NCBI GenBank assembly: GCA_041621405.1
Contig: JBFKAV010000012.1
Location: 1 to 40,092 of the forward strand
Direction: 5' to 3'
Source: JBFKAV01 sp041621405
GTDB lineage: Bacteria; Pseudomonadota; Alphaproteobacteria; Rhodobacterales; Rhodobacteraceae
DNA length: 40,092 nucleotides
In this document: piece by piece, positions 35,688-40,092 of the stretch
How the letters are laid out: every line of letters starts with the position of its first letter
Numbering within the stretch: the first letter of the stretch is position 1
The notes under the pieces: model-generated
Seen by the model: only the letters and a program-made list of their open reading frames with translations
What the model was told of the DNA's origin: nothing
Database searches by the model: none
Translations under genes and position numbers: made by a program

Positions 35688-36953
35688 TCAGGAGCGGCCC
35701 TTCCACGGCACCAGAAACCTCTCGGCCCAGCGCATCAGGATGTCGATGCCGTAGCCGATGACGCCGATCAATACGATGCCCATGATCACGATGTCGGTCA
35801 GCTGGAACTTCGACGCGGCGATGATCATCATGCCTGCGCCTTTCTGCGCCGCGACCAGCTCGGCCGCCACGACCGTTCCCCAGCAGACCCCCATTGCGAC
35901 TCGCGCGCCGGTGAAGATCTCGGGCAGCGAGTTCGGGACGATCACGTGCCGCATGATCTGCCAGCGAGAGGCGCCGAGCGAGTAGGCGGCATGGATTTTC
36001 GTGATGTTGACGCCCGACACTCCGGCCCGGGCGGCGATGGTCATGATCCAGAGCGCGGCGAGGAACAGGAGCACGATCTTGCCGGTCTCCCAGATGCCGA
36101 ACCAGATGATGACCAGCGGGATTAGCGCCAGCGGCGGCACCGGCCGCATGAACTCCACGATCGGATCGAACCAGCCGCGGAACCAGTTCGAGAGCCCCAT
36201 CGCGTAGCCGAGCGGGATGCCGACGATCGCGCCGAGGACAAAGCCCCCGAGCACGCGCAGCAAGGACGAGCCCAGGTGCTGCCAGAGGGTGAAGTTCTGG
36301 TATCCCTCGCTTGCGATCTCGAAGAAGCGGGCCACGACCGCCTCGGGCGAGGGAAGCCAGATCGGCTCCATCTGCATGCCCTTCGCCGGGGCGAAGTTCA
36401 GCGACCCCTTGTCCGTCATCGTGACGGTTCCATCGGCCGTGTCGACGCTTCCGCCCGGCGCGATCGGCTGGCCGTCGATGGCGACAATCGTGTAGCCGTC
36501 CTCGTCGCCGCCCTCGTCGTTGCGCTGGGCGCTGATGAGCTTGCTGCGCCATTCAGCAACCGCGCTGGAATCGTTCTTGGCGAAGCCGTCGCCCGGCGCG
36601 ACCTCGGGCTCTTCCTCGCGGCTGTCGAGCGGGTGGACGACCACGGTCACCGTCGCATCATCGGTTTGCCCCGCGGCATTCTGCGCCGTGTAGGCGAATT
36701 CCGTTGTGCCCGAGAACGGGCCGGGAACGTGGATCGGCATCAGTTTCGAGCCGGTGAAGGCGCCCCAGATCACGAAGATCACCAGGACCGAGATGATCGA
36801 GGCGGCACGGTCCGGGGTCACGGCGCTTTCGTCGCCGAAGGTCACGGTCTTGAGGCTGGTGATGTCGTGTCGCTCGGTGGTCCGGTTTCGGATCAGGCGA
36901 ACGGTGAGGAAGGCGATGGCGAAGAGCGCCAGGTAGAAGACGAGAACGCTCAT
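35688..36953 (-). CDS. tauC: Taurine/sulfonate ABC transporter permease with an inserted extracytoplasmic domain
   Basis: 421 residues, about 150 more than the usual TauC/SsuC. The C-terminal ~240 residues are the standard BPD permease (LPSPEAVVARFFEIA, LGSSLLRVLGGFVLGAIVG, FMRPVPPLALIPLVIIWFG, and the EAA loop HAAYSLGASRWQIMRHVIVP). The N-terminal extension has a first helix (VLVFYLALFAIAFLTVRLI), a short cytoplasmic piece, a second helix (ASIISVLVIFVIWGAF) and then a ~120-residue soluble segment before the core. That segment contains FAYTAQNAAGQTDDATVTVV, which resembles Ig/cadherin-like repeats. The gene overlaps tauB by ATGA. Assignment to taurine rests on the adjacent tpa and tauA. Confidence 0.88.
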   Translation of the reverse strand: MSVLVFYLALFAIAFLTVRLIRNRTTERHDITSLKTVTFGDESAVTPDRAASIISVLVIFVIWGAFTGSKLMPIHVPGPFSGTTEFAYTAQNAAGQTDDATVTVVVHPLDSREEEPEVAPGDGFAKNDSSAVAEWRSKLISAQRNDEGGDEDGYTIVAIDGQPIAPGGSVDTADGTVTMTDKGSLNFAPAKGMQMEPIWLPSPEAVVARFFEIASEGYQNFTLWQHLGSSLLRVLGGFVLGAIVGIPLGYAMGLSNWFRGWFDPIVEFMRPVPPLALIPLVIIWFGIWETGKIVLLFLAALWIMTIAARAGVSGVNITKIHAAYSLGASRWQIMRHVIVPNSLPEIFTGARVAMGVCWGTVVAAELVAAQKGAGMMIIAASKFQLTDIVIMGIVLIGVIGYGIDILMRWAERFLVPWKGRS

Positions 36954-37756
36954 GCCCTAACCTCCACACGGCCCATGATTTCCTCCTCCATCTCCCAGAT
37001 CATCGAGAGAATCTCGTCGCGCCTCTGCGAGAATTCGGGGATCTTCTTGATCTGGCGAAGGTCGGCGTTGACGCCCTGCTCGGCGAACGGCAGACGGTAT
37101 TCCTTGTGGATCCGGCCCGGCCGCGGCGCCATGACCACCAGGCGCTCGCCCAAGAGCAGCGCCTCCTCCACCGAGTGGGTGATCAGGATCACGGTCTTGC
37201 CGGTCTCCTTCCAGAGCTTCAGCACCAGTCCCTGCATCTTCTCGCGCGTGAGCGCGTCAAGCGCGCCCAGGGGCTCGTCCATCAGGATCACGTCGGGCTC
37301 GTTGGCCAGGCAGCGGGCCAGCGCCACGCGCTGCTGCATCCCGCCGGACAGCTCGTAGACCGCCTTTTCCTTGAAATCATGCAGGCCCACGATCTCGAGC
37401 AGATGGTCCGAGATCCGCGTCCTCTCGGCCTTCGCCATGCCCTTCATCCTGGGGCCGAAGTCGACATTATGGCGCACGCTCATCCACTCGAACAGCGCGC
37501 CCTGCTGGAAGACCATGCCCCGTTCCGGTGCTGGGCCGCTTACCTTGTGACCGTTGATGATCACCTGCCCCTCGGTCGGAGCAAGGAAGCCCGCCACGAT
37601 GTTCAGGAGCGTTGTCTTGCCACAGCCCGAGGGGCCGAGCACCGACATCAGCTCCCCTTCCTTGAGCGTGAGCGAGACGTTCTTGAGCGCCTGTACGGCC
37701 GTTCCATTCGGAAGGTCGAAGCGCATCGAAAGGCGATCGATGATCAGTTCGGACAA
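36950..37756 (-). CDS. tauB: Taurine/sulfonate ABC transporter ATP-binding protein
   Basis: 268 residues of the TauB/SsuB/NrtD group. Walker A is GPSGCGKTTLLNIVAGF, the Q-loop region VFQQGALFEWMSVRHNVDFG, signature ELSGGMQQRVALARCL, Walker B DVILMDEPLGALDALTR and H-loop LITHSVEEALLLGERLVVM. It energises uptake through TauC. It is separated from tauA by 79 bases containing a strong hairpin and overlaps tauC by 4 bases. Confidence 0.93.
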   Translation of the reverse strand: MSELIIDRLSMRFDLPNGTAVQALKNVSLTLKEGELMSVLGPSGCGKTTLLNIVAGFLAPTEGQVIINGHKVSGPAPERGMVFQQGALFEWMSVRHNVDFGPRMKGMAKAERTRISDHLLEIVGLHDFKEKAVYELSGGMQQRVALARCLANEPDVILMDEPLGALDALTREKMQGLVLKLWKETGKTVILITHSVEEALLLGERLVVMAPRPGRIHKEYRLPFAEQGVNADLRQIKKIPEFSQRRDEILSMIWEMEEEIMGRVEVRA

Positions 37757-37783
37757 TTCGGGCCCCCCCGCTGATTATTATTG

Positions 37784-37808
37784 CCGGCGGCCCGGAGCGG
37801 GCCGCCGG
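37784..37808 (-). terminator. Strong intercistronic hairpin between tauA and tauB
   Basis: A perfect inverted repeat with 11-bp all-GC arms (CCGGCGGCCCG at 37784-37794, CGGGCCGCCGG at 37798-37808) and a 3-base loop lies 27 bases downstream of the tauA stop. The sequence after it on the minus strand is CAATAATAAT, not a T run. It probably protects the tauA message from 3' decay or causes partial termination, giving excess TauA. Confidence 0.7.
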
Positions 37809-37835
37809 ATATTTCCTTATCTGCAGTCTGTCCGA

Positions 37836-38843
37836 CTACATGCTGTGGGCTGCCTGAAGCGGGCCGACATTGACCGCACCTTCATAGCTGTCCAGCGTTT
37901 CCGGCACCGAGCCCGCATCCTTGAAGACGCCGGCGACGCCCAGCATGAACTCCTGCGCGCCTCCGCCGAGCCACTTCTCGGAAAGCTGCTCCTCGACCGA
38001 CGGGAACACGAAGGTCGAGATCGTCGCTTCGGTTGAGGCCTCGTCCATGCCGGCATCCTTGGCGATGACGGGCAGCATTTCGGCGTTGTGTTCGCCCGAG
38101 TTCCACATCGCGTTGGCATCGGCCGTGACCTTGAGGAACTTGGCGAGAAGCTCGGCCTGCTCGGCCGCGAAGCTCGCCGGGGTCGAGGTCACGTCGAACA
38201 CCAGAATGCCCAGCTCCTCCTTTTCGGCTCCGGTCAGCAGGACGTTGCCGCTTTCCTTCATCCGCCGCAGCGCGCCGCCCCAGCCGCAGACCATGTCGAG
38301 GTTGCCCTGGGCGAAGGCGGCCGCGCCATCCGCGGGGGCCATGTCGACGATCTCCATCGTGCTGATGTCGACCTGGAAGTGCTCCATCTGGCGCAGAAAG
38401 CCGTAATGCGCCGCCGTCCCGATCGGAACCCCGACCCTCTTGCCGTTCAGCTCGGACGCATTGTTCTTGTCGATCTCGAGGCTTTCGGCGACCACGCAGT
38501 TGTCGTTCTCGGAATAGCTCACCGCCACATCGACGATCTGCAGGTCCTGACCGGCAGACGTTGCCACCACGAACGGCGGCACGCCCTGGCTGACTGCGAT
38601 TTGCACGTCACCCGAGGCCATGGCCGCCGACATCGCGGTGCCGGTGTCGAAGCTGACCCAGTTGATCTTGACGCCCATCTCCTCTTCGTAGGTGCCGTTC
38701 ACCTTGGCGTATTGGAACGGCATCGGCCATTCGAGGAAGTAGGCGACTGTGATCTCGTCCATGTCGGCGGCAAGCGCAAACTGGGACGAACACAGGAGTG
38801 TCGTCGCCGCCAGGATGCTGCTGAGTGTCTTGGTGTGCGTCAT
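37836..38843 (-). CDS. tauA: Taurine ABC transporter substrate-binding protein
   Basis: 335 residues with a classical signal peptide (SILAATTLLCSSQFALA, cut before ADMDEITV). The mature part has the TauA/SsuA fold signatures: TVAYFLEWPMPFQYAKV, FDTGTAMSAAMASGDVQIAV, GVPPFVVATSAGQDLQIV, NGKRVGVPIGTAAHYGFLRQ and FAQGNLDMVCGWGGALRRM. It captures taurine or related sulfonates in the periplasm for TauBC. It is the first gene of the minus-strand operon and is divergent from tpa across 293 bases. Confidence 0.92.
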   Translation of the reverse strand: MTHTKTLSSILAATTLLCSSQFALAADMDEITVAYFLEWPMPFQYAKVNGTYEEEMGVKINWVSFDTGTAMSAAMASGDVQIAVSQGVPPFVVATSAGQDLQIVDVAVSYSENDNCVVAESLEIDKNNASELNGKRVGVPIGTAAHYGFLRQMEHFQVDISTMEIVDMAPADGAAAFAQGNLDMVCGWGGALRRMKESGNVLLTGAEKEELGILVFDVTSTPASFAAEQAELLAKFLKVTADANAMWNSGEHNAEMLPVIAKDAGMDEASTEATISTFVFPSVEEQLSEKWLGGGAQEFMLGVAGVFKDAGSVPETLDSYEGAVNVGPLQAAHSM

Positions 38844-39025
38844 CGCATTTCCCTGTTGTTGTCGGCACAGGCCATGACGACCCGCGCGCTATCTGGTTTT
38901 CCTGGTCACGGTGCGGCAAGGTGTAGCAGCCGCAGGGCCAGTTTCGCGTGCCTCTTCGGGTCGCGATTCGCCAATACTACGCCGAAGCAACGCTTTTTCG
39001 CTATGCCACAATCCGCTGTCCCCGC

Positions 39026-39058
39026 ATCTGGCACTACACTTCCATTGATCTGGCCCTA
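39026..39058 (+). promoter_or_regulatory. Direct repeats upstream of tpa, candidate TauR site
   Basis: ATCTGGCACTA (39026-39036) and ATCTGGCCCTA (39048-39058) differ at one base and are spaced 22 bp apart, placing them on the same DNA face. The core agrees well with the TauR half-site CTGGACYTAA that I recall from Rhodobacter capsulatus (8 of 10 for the second copy). TauR is a MocR-type activator of taurine genes. The repeats end 78 bases before the tpa start. A further ATCTGG at 38891 lies nearer tauA. Confidence 0.6.
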
Positions 39059-39136
39059 TTGCGGTAATCGTTTCTTAGGCAGGCTCAACGCATCGCCGGC
39101 CTGCTTCGCCGTGGTACAGCCCTCAAGGAGCCTCCC

Positions 39137-40092
39137 GTGAACACCCAATTCAGCTCGAACGACATGTCCGCCATCGTCGAGGCCGACCGCGCACACCTCT
39201 GGCACCACCTGATCCAGCACAAGCCTTTCGAGACGAAAGACCCGCGCATCATGGTGACGGGCAAGGGCATGCGGGTCTGGGACGTGACCGGCAAGGAACA
39301 CCTTGACGCGGTGTCGGGCGGCGTCTGGACGGTCAATGTCGGCTACGGGCGCGAGCGCATCGCCAACGCAGTGCGCGACCAGCTGGTCCAGATGAACTAT
39401 TTCGCCAACTCTGCCGGTTCGATCCCCGGCGCGCGCTTCGCAAAGATGCTGATCGAGAAGATGCCGGGGATGGCCCGGGTCTACTACACCAACTCGGGCT
39501 CCGAAGCGAACGAGAAGGCGTTCAAGATGGTCCGCCAGATCGCCCACAAGCGGCACGGCGGCCGCAAGCACAAGATCCTCTACCGCGAGCGCGACTACCA
39601 CGGCTCCACGATCGCCACGATGTCGGCCGGCGGACAGATCGAGCGCAACGCCCAGTACGGGCCCTTCGCGCCTGGCTTCGTCGAGGTTCCGCATTGCCTG
39701 GAGTACCGGGCGCAGTGGGACGTCGAAAACTACGGCGAACGGGCGGCCGACGCGATCGAGGAGGTGATCCTGCGCGAGGGCCCCGACACGGTGGGCGCGC
39801 TCTGCCTCGAGCCGGTGACGGCCGGCGGCGGCGTCATCACCCCGCCGGAAGGCTACTGGCCCCGCGTGCAGGAGATCTGCGCCAAGTACGAAATCCTGCT
39901 GCATATCGACGAGGTCGTCTGCGGCGTGGGCCGCACCGGCACCTGGTTCGGCTACCAGCAGTACGGCATCAAGCCCGATTTCGTGACGATGGCCAAGGGC
40001 GTCGCCTCGGGCTACGCGGCCATCGCCTGCATGGTCACGACCGAGGAGGTCTTCGAGCTGTTCAAGTCGGATCCGGACGATCCGATGGACTA
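39137..40092 (+). CDS. tpa: Taurine--pyruvate aminotransferase (partial, runs off the window)
   Basis: The first 318 residues of a class III PLP aminotransferase of about 460 residues. The start is GTG 39137, preceded by AAGGAG at a 6-base spacing. Features are VSGGVWTVNVGYGRERIANA, the PLP-phosphate motif TNSGSEANEKAFKMVRQIA, the aromatic cofactor-stacking region YHGSTIATMSAG, HIDEVVCGVGRTGTW with the pyridine-binding Asp, and Lys287 in TMAKGVASGY as Schiff-base residue. The sequence closely follows known taurine:pyruvate aminotransferases as I remember them. It converts taurine and pyruvate to sulfoacetaldehyde and alanine. Sulfoacetaldehyde acetyltransferase (xsc) and tauR would be expected beyond the window end. 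Confidence 0.93.
   Translation, partial: MNTQFSSNDMSAIVEADRAHLWHHLIQHKPFETKDPRIMVTGKGMRVWDVTGKEHLDAVSGGVWTVNVGYGRERIANAVRDQLVQMNYFANSAGSIPGARFAKMLIEKMPGMARVYYTNSGSEANEKAFKMVRQIAHKRHGGRKHKILYRERDYHGSTIATMSAGGQIERNAQYGPFAPGFVEVPHCLEYRAQWDVENYGERAADAIEEVILREGPDTVGALCLEPVTAGGGVITPPEGYWPRVQEICAKYEILLHIDEVVCGVGRTGTWFGYQQYGIKPDFVTMAKGVASGYAAIACMVTTEEVFELFKSDPDDPMD

Noticed and set aside
1..40092. tRNA, rRNA, CRISPR arrays or an integrase attachment site
   Set aside because: I looked for cloverleaf-like segments, regularly spaced repeats and integrase genes and found none.

Overview
The window looks like Alphaproteobacteria, most likely Rhodobacteraceae. The evidence is high-GC coding sequence throughout, tight ATGA/GTGA gene overlaps, a taurine-pyruvate aminotransferase facing a tauABC transporter operon, an HpsN-like member of the histidinol dehydrogenase family, and IS6/IS3-type elements common in that group. 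The assignment rests on recognised protein families and not on a marker gene.

Layout. (1) 1-355: the C-terminal end of a TPR-containing protein. (2) 356-1135: about 780 bases with no supportable gene and visibly lower GC. (3) 1136-17411: a compact five-gene plus-strand operon encoding a subtilisin-like (S8) peptidase, a DUF6603-type beta-rich protein (1140 aa), a 1097-aa protein with a central transmembrane hairpin, a 1905-aa protein with an N-terminal coiled coil, and a 624-aa protein. The four large proteins have no function I can name. They make up about 14 kb and are the best candidate here for an undescribed system. (4) About 17470-19590: an insertion-sequence graveyard with two separate IS6-family transposase remnants around a nearly intact IS3-family element. 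That element has defined ends, a 5-bp target duplication and one nonsense codon in its transposase. (5) 19616-33722: a large catabolic locus. The minus-strand arm encodes a sugar-type ABC importer (binding protein and two permeases) and a two-domain SnoaL-like protein. The divergent plus-strand arm encodes the importer ATPase, a SnoaL-like protein, an HpsN-like dehydrogenase, an SDR, a LacI-family regulator, two more two-domain SnoaL-like proteins, a bicupin, a MetE-like zinc methyltransferase-fold protein and an alpha/beta hydrolase. (6) 33871-35424: exopolyphosphatase (Ppx/GppA). (7) 35688-40092: tauCBA on the minus strand and, divergently, tpa, which runs off the window.

How the genes fit together. 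The locus at 19.6-33.7 kb reads as a self-contained uptake-and-degradation module: importer, LacI-type sensor, two dehydrogenases, several small-molecule-binding folds, a possible methyl or alkyl transferase and a hydrolase. Its substrate cannot be read from the sequence. The HpsN-like dehydrogenase and the neighbouring taurine genes make an organosulfonate or a polyol-like compound reasonable hypotheses. Taurine enters through TauABC and is deaminated to sulfoacetaldehyde by Tpa. A pair of 11-bp direct repeats upstream of tpa resembles a TauR site. Both binding-protein genes (tauA and the sugar-type one) are followed by strong hairpins before the downstream transporter gene, which would explain high binding-protein expression relative to the membrane parts.
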